Origin: Roseisolibacter agri
GTDB lineage: Bacteria; Gemmatimonadota; Gemmatimonadetes; Gemmatimonadales; Gemmatimonadaceae
Length of the DNA stretch: 64,000 nucleotides
Direction of reading: 5' to 3'
Assembly: GCF_030159095.1 (NCBI RefSeq)
Contig: NZ_BRXS01000005.1
Span: forward strand, 310,001 to 374,000
Position numbers and translations under genes: made by a program. Position 1 is the stretch's first letter. The number at the start of each line of letters is the position of its first letter. Below, piece by piece: positions 43,967 to 51,567 of this stretch. The notes beneath the pieces are model-generated. The model saw only the letters and a list, made by a program, of their open reading frames with translations. It had not been told where the DNA came from and did not search any database.

Positions 43967-44026
43967 CGCGACAACGGCGACGGCGCCCACCGACATGGTT
44001 CGGTGGGCGCCGTCGCCGTTGTCGCG
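43967..44026. terminator. perfect 27-bp stem between convergent genes
   Basis: 43967-43993 is exactly complementary to 44000-44026 with a 6-base loop. There is no T-run. It lies between the DoxX stop (43953) and the stop of the leftward flavoprotein gene (44032), so it can terminate both. Confidence 0.8.
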
Positions 44027-44031
44027 TGTGC

Positions 44032-45141
44032 TCAGCGCAATCCGAGGAACGCGGTGAGCTCGGTGGCCGCGGCGGCGCCCGCGCGGTTCGCGCCGATGGT
44101 GGACGCCGACGGCCCGTAGCCGACGAGATGCACGCGCGGATCGCGTGCGACCTGCGTCGCCAGGCGGCCGGTCATGACGATGCCACCGTCGGGCCCGCGC
44201 AGCTGCAGCGGTGCCAGGTGGTCGAGCGCGCTCCGGAAGCCCGTGCACCAGAGGATCACGTCCGCGCGCACCACGGTGCCGTCGGGCCAGCGCACACCGT
44301 CCTCCACGATGTCGCTGAACATGGGGAGCCGGTGCAGCACGCCGCGCGCGCGCATCGCCTCGATGCGCGGCGTCACGGGCAGCCCGGTCACCGACACGAC
44401 GGACGTCGGCGGCAGCCCGTGCCGCACGCGGTCCTCCACGATCGCCACCGCGGCGCGGCCCGCCGCCTCGTCGAACGGTCCCTCGCGGAACTCGGGTGGG
44501 CGCCGCGTCACCCACGTCGTCGTGGTGACCTGCGAGACCTCGTCCAGCAGCTGCACGGCCGAGATGCCGCCGCCGACGATGACGACGTGCTGGCCGGTGA
44601 ACTCCGCGGCCGTGCGATAGTCGCGCGTGTGCAGCTGGCGCCCGCGGAAGCGCTCGGCGCCCGGATACTCGGGGACGTACGGCGCCTCCCACGTGCCCGT
44701 CGCGTTGACGATGCCGCGCGCGGACAGCTCGAAGCGGTCCGTCTCGACGATGAGGCGTCCGTCGCGCTCGCACACCACGCGCACCGTCACCGGCCGGTAG
44801 ACGGGCAGCTGGAACGCGCGCTCGTAGGCGGCGAAGTACCGCGGCACCGCGACCGCCGCCTGCACCTCCGCGTCGGCGTCACCGACGACGTCGGTGAAGC
44901 GCATCCCCGGCAGGTCGTGAATGCGGTTGACCGTGCCGAGCGTGAGCGACGGCCAGCGGAACTGCCACGCGCCGCCCGGCGCCGGTGCGCGATCGAGCAC
45001 GACGTAGCCGCGGTTCGGCGCGAGGCCGAGCCGTCGCAGGTGGTAGGCGGTCGAGAGCCCGGCCTGGCCCGCGCCGATCACGACGACGTCGGTCCGCAGC
45101 CGCACGCCGACGCCCGGCGCGGGTGCGCCGTGCTCCGTCAC
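44032..45141 (-). CDS. flavin-dependent monooxygenase/oxidoreductase (NAD(P)-binding)
   Basis: 369 residues from a GTG at 45141 that overlaps the LysR stop (GTGA), so translationally coupled. Two dinucleotide-binding motifs are present: GAGQAGLSTAYHLR for FAD near the N terminus and VIVGGGISAVQL for NAD(P)H in the middle, with an ATG motif-like NATGTW between. This is the layout of Baeyer-Villiger/flavin monooxygenase-like or CzcO-type oxidoreductases. Substrate unknown. It belongs to a two-gene unit with its LysR regulator. Confidence 0.88.
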   Translation of the reverse strand: MTEHGAPAPGVGVRLRTDVVVIGAGQAGLSTAYHLRRLGLAPNRGYVVLDRAPAPGGAWQFRWPSLTLGTVNRIHDLPGMRFTDVVGDADAEVQAAVAVPRYFAAYERAFQLPVYRPVTVRVVCERDGRLIVETDRFELSARGIVNATGTWEAPYVPEYPGAERFRGRQLHTRDYRTAAEFTGQHVVIVGGGISAVQLLDEVSQVTTTTWVTRRPPEFREGPFDEAAGRAAVAIVEDRVRHGLPPTSVVSVTGLPVTPRIEAMRARGVLHRLPMFSDIVEDGVRWPDGTVVRADVILWCTGFRSALDHLAPLQLRGPDGGIVMTGRLATQVARDPRVHLVGYGPSASTIGANRAGAAAATELTAFLGLR

Positions 45142-46037
45142 GCGACCTCGCCGCGCTCGACGCCCAGCGCCTCCTCGAAGCGGCGCGCCGCGGCGCTCGG
45201 CGCCCGTCCGCGCAGACGGAGCAGCGTCAGCTCGCGCCGCACGTCCCACCCGCGCACCGCCACCGCTGCGAGGACGCCGCTCGCCAGCTGATCGGCGACG
45301 GCGGCGCGCGACACGACCGCGAGCCCGAGCCCCGCGAGCACGGTCTGCTTGATCGCCTCCGTGCTTCCGAGCGTCAGCGCGACCCGCGCGACGATGCCGT
45401 GGGCTCGGAACGCCGCCTCCGCCACCGTGCGCGTGCCGGAGCCGCGCTCGCGCAGGATGAACGACTCCTCCGCGAGCGCGCTCGCCGGCACGCCCGCGCG
45501 GCCGACCAGTCGATGACCGGGCGGCGCGATGACGACCAGATCGTCCGTGCGCCACGGCGCCACCGCGATGCGCGGGTGCCGCACCGGGCCCTCCACCAGC
45601 GCCACGTCCAGGCGCCGCTGCAGCAGCAGCCGCGCGACCGCGCGCGTGTTCGCGCTCGTCACGCGCAGCGCGACGCCCGGATGCGCGGCGTGGAAGTCGC
45701 CGAGCAGGGGCGGGAGGAAGTAGGTCGCCACGGTGGTGCTGGCGCCGATCCGCAGCACGCCCGCGTCGAGCCCGCGCAGCGCGCGCAGCTCCTCCTCCGC
45801 GCTCCGCTCGACGGCGAACAGCTCGCGCGCCCGCGCGTGCAGCGCCGCACCGCCCTCGGTCAGCCGCACGCCCCGGGCGCCGCGCTCGAGCAGCGGCAGC
45901 CCGACCTCGCGCTCCAGTCCCGCCACCGCCTTCGAGACCGCGGGCTGGCTGAGGTGCAGCACCGCCGCGGCGCGCGAGAAGCCGCCCTGGTCGGCCACGG
46001 CCACGAACACGCGCAGCGCCTGGAGGTTGAGGGGCAT
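45138..46037 (-). CDS. LysR family transcriptional regulator
   Basis: 299 residues, full length. The winged helix-turn-helix is at residues ~1-60 (LQALRVFVAVADQGGFSRAA, HLSQPAVSKAVAGLEREVG), with the two-lobed effector-binding domain from ~90. It is transcribed leftward with the flavoprotein gene and divergent from a YeiH-type exporter gene. A LysR gene divergent from yeiH also occurs in enterobacteria (yeiE/yeiH), which supports control of the exporter. Confidence 0.92.
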   Translation of the reverse strand: MPLNLQALRVFVAVADQGGFSRAAAVLHLSQPAVSKAVAGLEREVGLPLLERGARGVRLTEGGAALHARARELFAVERSAEEELRALRGLDAGVLRIGASTTVATYFLPPLLGDFHAAHPGVALRVTSANTRAVARLLLQRRLDVALVEGPVRHPRIAVAPWRTDDLVVIAPPGHRLVGRAGVPASALAEESFILRERGSGTRTVAEAAFRAHGIVARVALTLGSTEAIKQTVLAGLGLAVVSRAAVADQLASGVLAAVAVRGWDVRRELTLLRLRGRAPSAAARRFEEALGVERGEVA

Positions 46038-46046
46038 GCGTCAAGG

Positions 46047-46090
46047 TAATGGCCGCATGACGAGCATGTCTTGGACTTATGGCCGCACGG
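46047..46090. promoter_or_regulatory. direct repeats in LysR-YeiH intergenic region
   Basis: Two near-identical 11-base segments, AATGGCCGCAT (46048-46058) and TATGGCCGCAC (46079-46089), sit 31 bases apart, three helical turns, in the 69-base gap between the divergent starts. Position and spacing suit LysR binding sites; this is inference. Confidence 0.45.
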
Positions 46091-46106
46091 CGGAGATCGT
46101 TCGGGC

Positions 46107-47153
46107 ATGCCCGCACGTCCGTCGGATCCGTCCCCGTCGCCCCGCGCCCTCGCGCGGCTCGCGCCCGGCCTTGCCCTCGCCCTCGCCGTCGGCGCGGTCG
46201 CGTGGACGGTCGGGTGGGCCGAGTCGCGCGCGTTCGGCCATCCGGTGGTGGAGGCGCTGGTCGTCGCGATCGTGGTGGGGATGCTCGTGCGCACCTGCTG
46301 GACGCTGCCGGCGCGCCTGTCGCCCGGCGTCGGCTTCGCCGCGAAGGAGGTGCTCGAGGTCGCGGTCCTGCTGCTCGGCGTCTCGGTCGACCTGCCGCTC
46401 CTGCTGCGCGCGGGGCCCGCGCTTGCCGTGGGGATCGTGCTGCTCGTGGTGCTCGGGCTCGCGCTGAGCTACGGGCTCGGGCGGGTGCTCGGGCTCCCGC
46501 ACAAGCTCGCGGTGCTCGTCGCCTGCGGGAACTCGATCTGCGGCAACTCCGCCATCGCCGCCGTCGCGCCGGTCATCGACGCCGACCCGGAGCACGTCGC
46601 GTCGTCCATCGCCTTCACGGCGATCCTGGGAGTCGCGGTGGTGCTCGGGCTGCCGCTGCTGGTGCACCCGCTCGGGCTCTCGCTCTACCAGTACGGCGTG
46701 CTGGCGGGGCTCACGGTGTACGCGGTGCCGCAGGTGCTCGCCGCGGCCTTTCCCGTGAGCGTGCTGTCGGGGCAGGTGGGGACGCTCGTGAAGCTGGTGC
46801 GCGTGCTGATGCTCGGACCCGTGGTCGTCTTCTTCGCGCTGCGCCATCGCGCGTCGCGCGCCGGTGCCGCCGCGCCGCGGCTCGGTGTCGCGCGCGTGGT
46901 GCCGTGGTTCATCGCGGGGTTCCTCGCCCTCGCCGTATTGCGCTCGACGGGCGTGATTCCCGCGGCGGTGGCGGATCCGGCGCGCACGGTCTCAGGCTGG
47001 CTGACGATCGTCGCGATGGCGGCGCTGGGGCTCGGCGTCGACCTGAAGGCGATCGCGCGCGTCGGCCGGCCCGTGGTCGCGACGGTGACGGGATCGCTGC
47101 TCGTGCTCGTCGTGTTGAGCCTCGCGCTCATCCGGGGGCTCGGCATCCAGTGA
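46107..47153 (+). CDS. YeiH/UPF0324 family putative exporter
   Basis: 348 residues with 9-10 hydrophobic helices. The family signature ACGNSICGNSAIAAVAPVI is exact, and VSVDLPLLLRAGP and LAGLTVYAVPQVLAAAFPV are also typical. The ATG at 46107 has GGAG upstream; an in-frame TTG at 46071 would add 12 residues. Members are called putative sulfate or sulfonate exporters, a role with limited direct evidence. The divergent LysR gene is the likely regulator. The stop overlaps the next start (GTGA). Confidence 0.87.
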   Translation: MPARPSDPSPSPRALARLAPGLALALAVGAVAWTVGWAESRAFGHPVVEALVVAIVVGMLVRTCWTLPARLSPGVGFAAKEVLEVAVLLLGVSVDLPLLLRAGPALAVGIVLLVVLGLALSYGLGRVLGLPHKLAVLVACGNSICGNSAIAAVAPVIDADPEHVASSIAFTAILGVAVVLGLPLLVHPLGLSLYQYGVLAGLTVYAVPQVLAAAFPVSVLSGQVGTLVKLVRVLMLGPVVVFFALRHRASRAGAAAPRLGVARVVPWFIAGFLALAVLRSTGVIPAAVADPARTVSGWLTIVAMAALGLGVDLKAIARVGRPVVATVTGSLLVLVVLSLALIRGLGIQ

Positions 47154-47794
47154 CGCGACGCGACGGAGGCGAGGACGCGACCGAGCGTCGGGCGCACTGG
47201 GAGCACGTCTACCACACGCGGCAGTCGCACGAGGTGAGCTGGTTCCAGCGCGAGCCCACCCGATCGCTCGCGCTGCTGACCGAGGCGGGCGTCGGGCCCA
47301 CGAGCGCGATCGTCGACGTCGGCGGTGGCGACTCGACGCTCGTGGACGCGCTGGTCGCCCGCGGCTTCCGCGACGTCACGGTGCTGGACGTCTCGGCCGC
47401 CGCGCTCGCGCGGGCGCGCGCACGACTCGGTGCTGCAGGTGACGCCGTGACGTGGATCGAGGCGGACGTCACGCGGGCCGCGCTGCCGGCCGCGCGCTTC
47501 GACGCGTGGCACGACCGCGCGGCGTTCCACTTCCTCACCGATCCGGCGGACCGCGCGCGCTACGTGGCCGCCGCGCGCGACGCGCTCCGCCCTGGCGGCA
47601 CGCTCGTCGTCGCGACGTTCGCGGCCGACGGCCCGACGCGCTGCAGTGGCCTCGACGTCGCGCGCTACGACGCCGACGCGCTGGCGCGCGCGTTCGGCGA
47701 CGACTTCGCGCTGCTGCGCGGCGACCGCGAGGTGCACCACACGCCCGCGGGCGCCGAGCAGCGGTTCACGTACGCGGTGCTGCGCCGGCGCTGA
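47150..47794 (+). CDS. class I SAM-dependent methyltransferase
   Basis: 214 residues from GTG 47150, coupled to the exporter gene by a 4-base overlap. It shows WEHVYHTRQSHEVSWFQ near the N terminus, then the SAM loop VDVGGGDSTLVDAL, the acidic strand VLDVSAAAL, and DAWHDRAAFHFL. This resembles small thiopurine/Tellurite-type methyltransferases that act on small or soft nucleophiles. Coupling to a sulfur-type exporter hints at sulfur or metalloid chemistry, but that is inference. Confidence 0.85.
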   Translation: MTRRDGGEDATERRAHWEHVYHTRQSHEVSWFQREPTRSLALLTEAGVGPTSAIVDVGGGDSTLVDALVARGFRDVTVLDVSAAALARARARLGAAGDAVTWIEADVTRAALPAARFDAWHDRAAFHFLTDPADRARYVAAARDALRPGGTLVVATFAADGPTRCSGLDVARYDADALARAFGDDFALLRGDREVHHTPAGAEQRFTYAVLRRR

Positions 47795-47819
47795 GGCACG
47801 ACGGCGCAGCACGCGCGCA

Positions 47820-49007
47820 TCAGAGCGTCTTCAGGTACTCGACCAGGTCGCGCTTCTGCGCGTCCGTGAGGCGCAGGCTGCGCACGCGGTCGTAGTGCGC
47901 GACCACGTCGGCGAGCGTGCGCGCGCTGCCGTCGTGGAAGTACGGCGCGTGCTGCCAGAGCCCGCGCAGCGGCGTCGTGCGGTACGCCTTCCGCGCCGTG
48001 CGCGCGGCGTAGCGCGGATCCATGCCCGTCTCCGACGCCGCGTGCAGCGTGCCCGCGTTCACGTCGCTGAACGTGGTGCCCGCGTGGCACGTCGCGCACT
48101 GGCCCTCGCGCACGAATACGGTGCGTCCACGCTCGGCCGCCGCCGCGTCGAAGCTGCCCGGCGGCGGCGCGGGCTTCTCGAGGCTCAGCTGGTACGCGCG
48201 CAGCGCCGGCAGCCGGGGCGTCACGAGGTCCGGCGACTGGCGCACGCTGATGCCCAGGCGCGGATCGTCGAAGTTGCCCTGCCCGTGCATCTGTGTCACC
48301 GCGACGTACGCGTTCCAGTACGATACCGGCCCCTCGGCCGTGAACGTCTCCATCGCGACGCCGCGCAGGCCGTACGCGGGCGGCAGCACCAGCGGCGTGC
48401 TCTGACCGTCGAAGCTGGTGCGCGGGTCGTACTTCCCCGGGCCCCACGTGCGCAGCACGGCCTTCACGTTCTCCGCGACGGCTGGCGACAGCGCGACGAT
48501 CGCGCCCGGATTCAGGTCGCCGTTCGGCCACCCGTCACGCCGCTGCCCGATCCCCTTCGCGAACGCGTCGTCGACGGTGGAGTGGCACAGCGCGCAGGTG
48601 ATGCCGAGTCGCACGAGCGTGTCGCGGCCGGCGACGGTCTGCACCTGGCCCTTCAACCCGACGACCGCGTTCAGCTTGAGTAGCGCGAGCGTCGTCGCGG
48701 TGCTGTTGAGGTCCACCGCTCCCGCCTTCAGCGCGTCCTTCACCGACTGCGGCAGCGCGTCGGCGTCGACCTTGAGGCCGACCGACAGCGCGACCGCCGG
48801 CGTCACGGCGCGCTGCACGACCTCGTGCATCCGCAGCGTGTCCGTCCAGTACTTCTCGTCGCCGAAGGTGTCGAAGCGGAAGATCTCGCGCCCTTCGGCG
48901 ACGAGCGCGGGATCGAGCGGCTCTGGTGACGGCTCGGTGGGCGCGTCCTCGCCGCCACAGGCGGCGAGGACAACGACGCACGCGAGCGCGAGCAGCGTGC
49001 GTCGCAT
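47820..49007 (-). CDS. di-haem cytochrome c peroxidase-like lipoprotein
   Basis: 395 residues from ATG 49007. A lipoprotein signal (LALACVVVLAAC) is followed by two c-type haem motifs, C138-ALCH and C304-ATCH, and the segment TTPLRGLWQHAPYFHDGS near the end, which is shared by CcpA/MauG-like proteins. It is probably periplasmic and membrane-anchored, reducing peroxide or oxidising a partner. It starts two bases after the DUF4142 stop and forms an operon with it, divergent from an Fe-S-type regulator gene. A canonical peroxidase activity is not certain. Confidence 0.86.
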   Translation of the reverse strand: MRRTLLALACVVVLAACGGEDAPTEPSPEPLDPALVAEGREIFRFDTFGDEKYWTDTLRMHEVVQRAVTPAVALSVGLKVDADALPQSVKDALKAGAVDLNSTATTLALLKLNAVVGLKGQVQTVAGRDTLVRLGITCALCHSTVDDAFAKGIGQRRDGWPNGDLNPGAIVALSPAVAENVKAVLRTWGPGKYDPRTSFDGQSTPLVLPPAYGLRGVAMETFTAEGPVSYWNAYVAVTQMHGQGNFDDPRLGISVRQSPDLVTPRLPALRAYQLSLEKPAPPPGSFDAAAAERGRTVFVREGQCATCHAGTTFSDVNAGTLHAASETGMDPRYAARTARKAYRTTPLRGLWQHAPYFHDGSARTLADVVAHYDRVRSLRLTDAQKRDLVEYLKTL

Positions 49008-49009
49008 GG

Positions 49010-49546
49010 TCACCGTCCCGCGAGCTGCTTCTCGAGGTTCTGCGCCGCGAGCATGTGCGCCTGGAACGCCGGCGCGACCTTCACCACCAGCGCCTTCACC
49101 TCGGCGTTCCTGATGGCGGGAAGGAGCGTCGTCTGCACGGCGTCGATGACCGCCTTGTGGTACGCGACCTCGTGCGCGAGGAAGGCGCGGTCGAACGCGG
49201 CGCCCTTCAGCGCGCGCAGCTGCTTCATCGCGGCCGCATGGTCCTTCGCGCCCTGGTCGGGCTTCGGCGGGGTCGGCGTGACGCCGAGCTTCGCGGCGAG
49301 GTCGCGGCCCTGCTGGCGGACCTGCGCGTGGTCGCGGGCCAGCATCGCGCCGAAGTCGCGCACCTGCTTCGAGTGGCCGCGCGTGGCGGCGAGCCGGCCG
49401 GTCTCGATGTCGGCCGTGTTCGCGCCGTCGAAGATCGCGACGATCGTCGGGTCGTCGAGCGCCTGCGCGGCGGCGGCGCTGGGGGCCGCGCTGGACAGCG
49501 CGACGGCGGTGAGGGTGCAGACGGTGGTGACGAGAGTGCTCCGCAT
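49010..49546 (-). CDS. secreted DUF4142 protein
   Basis: 178 residues with a signal peptide (LSSAAPSAAAAQ). It is helical, with the DUF4142 pattern: ADIETGRLAATRGHSKQVRDFGAMLARDHAQVRQ, then FLAHEVAYHKAVIDAV and FQAHMLAAQNLEKQL. DUF4142 domains are ferritin-like four-helix bundles by prediction, exported, often stress-induced; function unknown. It leads the two-gene unit with the di-haem protein. Confidence 0.9.
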   Translation of the reverse strand: MRSTLVTTVCTLTAVALSSAAPSAAAAQALDDPTIVAIFDGANTADIETGRLAATRGHSKQVRDFGAMLARDHAQVRQQGRDLAAKLGVTPTPPKPDQGAKDHAAAMKQLRALKGAAFDRAFLAHEVAYHKAVIDAVQTTLLPAIRNAEVKALVVKVAPAFQAHMLAAQNLEKQLAGR

Positions 49547-49612
49547 GCCGACCTCCTGCGTGGGTGGGAACGGTGCTGCACTTGTTGTCGGTAGGTATCG
49601 CTGCCGCGCGAG

Positions 49613-49640
49613 AATAAGTCAAGAACATATTTGACTTATT
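49613..49640. promoter_or_regulatory. perfect 10-bp-arm palindrome, candidate operator
   Basis: AATAAGTCAA (49613-49622) and TTGACTTATT (49631-49640) with an 8-base spacer, in an AT-rich island between divergent genes. On both strands TTGACT can serve as a -35, and a possible leftward -10 (GATACC) lies 17 bases on. It is the natural target of the adjacent regulator. Confidence 0.7.
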
Positions 49641-49694
49641 GGACGTCCTCGGGCTCGTGGGCTACCATTCACCCGTCCCACACCCCACCGACCC

Positions 49695-50336
49695 ATGACC
49701 GCGATCGAGCTCGGCAGGCGCTTCCTGGAGACCACGCGCGGGCAGATCGTCGCCCTGCTGCGGCGCGGCGCCCGCACCGTCGAGGAGCTGGCCCGCTCGC
49801 TCGGCCTCACGGACAACGCGGTCCGCGCCCACCTCGCCACGCTCGAGCGCGACGGGATCGTGCGACAGGAGGGCGTCCGGCGCGGCCAGGGGGCAGGGAA
49901 GCCGGCGGTGCTCTACGACGTGCACCCCGGAGCGGAGCCGCTGCTGTCGCGCGCCTATCCGCCGGTGCTGAGCGCGATGCTCGAGGTGCTGGTCGACGAG
50001 CTGCCGCCGGAGCGCGCCGACGCGCTGCTGCGCGAGGTCGGCCGCCGGCTCGCGCGCGACGTCGGCGGCCGGGCGGGCGGCGACCTGGAGGCCCGACTCG
50101 GGGCCGCGGCGGCGGTCCTCAACGCGCTCGGCGGGGAGGTCGACGTGGTCCCGGACGACGGGACCTGGCGGCTCCGCGGCTACGCGTGCCCGCTCTCGGC
50201 CACCGTCGCGCGGCGTCCCGAGGTGTGCCGCGCCGTCGAGGCCCTGGTGACCGAGGTCGCCGGGACGCCGGTGACGGAGTGCTGCGACCGCGCCACCCGT
50301 CCGCGCTGCTGCTTCGCGGTCACGCCGGTGTCCTGA
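49695..50336 (+). CDS. SufR-like helix-turn-helix regulator with Fe-S-type cysteines
   Basis: 213 residues. The N-terminal winged helix (GQIVALLRRGARTVEELARSL, TDNAVRAHLATLERDGIV) is of the DeoR/ArsR kind. The C-terminal half carries C165-x12-C178 and two Cys pairs, 196-197 and 205-206, in CPLSATVARRPEVC and TECCDR..RCCF, matching the Fe-S cluster-binding layout of SufR-like sensors. It would sense iron-sulfur or redox state. The palindrome at 49613-49640 lies 55 bases upstream, and the divergent operon encodes a haem peroxidase, so control of both is plausible. Confidence 0.85.
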   Translation: MTAIELGRRFLETTRGQIVALLRRGARTVEELARSLGLTDNAVRAHLATLERDGIVRQEGVRRGQGAGKPAVLYDVHPGAEPLLSRAYPPVLSAMLEVLVDELPPERADALLREVGRRLARDVGGRAGGDLEARLGAAAAVLNALGGEVDVVPDDGTWRLRGYACPLSATVARRPEVCRAVEALVTEVAGTPVTECCDRATRPRCCFAVTPVS

Positions 50337-50344
50337 TCGACTCT

Positions 50345-50429
50345 GCCGGGGCGCGGCGGCACTTGTCCTGCTGTCTCAGTGATGAGAAGTTGTTTGACCT
50401 CTCATCGCTCCGCTTCGAGGCGCCCCGGC
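50345..50429. promoter_or_regulatory. nested inverted repeats upstream of wrbA
   Basis: The outer arms GCCGGGGCG (50345-50353) and CGCCCCGGC (50421-50429) are exact complements. Inside them GATGAGA (50381-50387) and TCTCATC (50400-50406) form a second palindrome with a 12-base AT-rich spacer containing TTTGAC. The outer pair could terminate the regulator transcript; the inner one looks like an operator for wrbA. Confidence 0.5.
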
Positions 50430-50544
50430 GTCTGACCCGATCGGGCGCGATGGGCGTGGCAGTTGCCCCACCCCGAGCCTCGCGTCGCGGCCGCCCCCCG
50501 ACCGTGACCTCGCTCGACGGCTCTCAACTCGACGGAGACAGCGC

Positions 50545-51144
50545 ATGAGCACGGTCCGCCTAGCCATCGTCTACTACAGCACCTACGGCACGAACCACCA
50601 GATGGCGGAGATCGCCGCGGAGGCGGCGCGCGCGGCCGGTGCCGAGGTGCGCCTGCGCAAGGTGCGCGAGACCGCGCCCGAGGGCGTCGTCGCCGGGCAG
50701 GACGCCTGGCGCGCGACGGCCGAGCGGACCGCGCACGTGGAGGAGGCGACGAACGCGGACCTCGAGTGGGCGAACGCGTTCCTCTTCAGCGCCCCCACGC
50801 GCTACGGCGCCGCGGCCAGCCAGATGCGCGCCTTCCTCGACCAGACCGGCCCGCTCTGGGCCACCGGCAAGCTCGCCAACAAGGCGGCGAGCGCGATGTC
50901 GAGCGCGCAGAACGCGCACGGCGGCCAGGAGACCACGGTGCAGTCGCTGAACAACATGTTCGCGCACTGGGGCTGCATCCTCGTGCCGCCCGGCTACACC
51001 GATCCGGTCACCTTCCAGTCGGGCGGCAACCCCTACGGCGTGACCGTCACGGCCGCTGGCCAGCCGATCCCCGACGCGGTGCAGGAGGCGATCCGCCATC
51101 AGGCGCGGCGCCTCGTGGAGTACGCGGCGAAGATCGCGGGCTGA
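50545..51144 (+). CDS. wrbA: NAD(P)H:quinone oxidoreductase, flavodoxin-like
   Basis: 199 residues, standard WrbA length. The FMN phosphate loop is [13 protein letters not shown], and the family-defining [21 protein letters not shown] and NAHGGQETT segments follow. It reduces quinones by two electrons in the cytoplasm, limiting oxidative stress. GGAGA precedes the ATG. It lies after the Fe-S-type regulator on the same strand, with nested palindromes between, and is probably controlled by a redox regulator. Confidence 0.93.
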   Translation: MSTVRLAIVYYSTYGTNHQMAEIAAEAARAAGAEVRLRKVRETAPEGVVAGQDAWRATAERTAHVEEATNADLEWANAFLFSAPTRYGAAASQMRAFLDQTGPLWATGKLANKAASAMSSAQNAHGGQETTVQSLNNMFAHWGCILVPPGYTDPVTFQSGGNPYGVTVTAAGQPIPDAVQEAIRHQARRLVEYAAKIAG

Positions 51145-51151
51145 CCGTCAC

Positions 51152-51186
51152 GAGCCGGCGCGGGCCGCGTGCGCCCGCGCCGGCTC
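51152..51186. terminator. hairpin between convergent wrbA and small gene
   Basis: GAGCCGGCGCGGGC (51152-51165) pairs exactly with 51173-51186 around a 7-base loop. Both flanking stops are within 15 bases. Confidence 0.7.
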
Positions 51187-51199
51187 GACTCACCGCCGC

Positions 51200-51412
51200 T
51201 CAGCGCGCGTCCGGACCCGCGAGGATGCGCCGGATGCCGCTCTCGGTGCTGTCCACCGGCGCGCCGGCGACGTCGGCCGCGGCGTTCAGCTCGGGCGGGA
51301 ACGGACGCCCGCTGATGATGCTCGTCAGGGCGTCGGTCAGCAGGGCGTCGCGCGCCGACGAGGGCGTGTACGACGTGGCGGTCTCGCGGCGGGTGTTCTG
51401 GATGGTGCTCAT
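51200..51412 (-). CDS. small hypothetical protein
   Basis: 70 residues. The coding-strand ATG at 51412 has GGAG eight bases upstream, and the stop is followed by a strong hairpin, so the frame behaves like a gene. The sequence is polar (STIQNTRRETATSYTPSSARDALLTDALTS) with no signal peptide, helix-turn-helix or metal motif. It lies 155 bases after the hybrid kinase on the same strand. No family recognised. Confidence 0.5.
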   Translation of the reverse strand: MSTIQNTRRETATSYTPSSARDALLTDALTSIISGRPFPPELNAAADVAGAPVDSTESGIRRILAGPDAR

Positions 51413-51567
51413 GCGGCGCTCCGGTAACGGGGTGGCCCCATAATCGGGGCGGACCGGGGGGCTGCAATAGGGTCGAATTCACCAGGGCGTCGCCGGCCGC
51501 GTCGCAGGCGCTGGGAGGTGGCGCGCGTCGCGCGCTGCTGCCCGCGGGGAGCCGCAGCCCCCATCCC

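Noticed and set aside
44032-46116. A 694-residue leftward frame joining LysR region and flavoprotein
   Set aside because: Its first half is out of frame with the LysR gene, which is clearly coding; the flavoprotein starts at the GTG overlapping the LysR stop.
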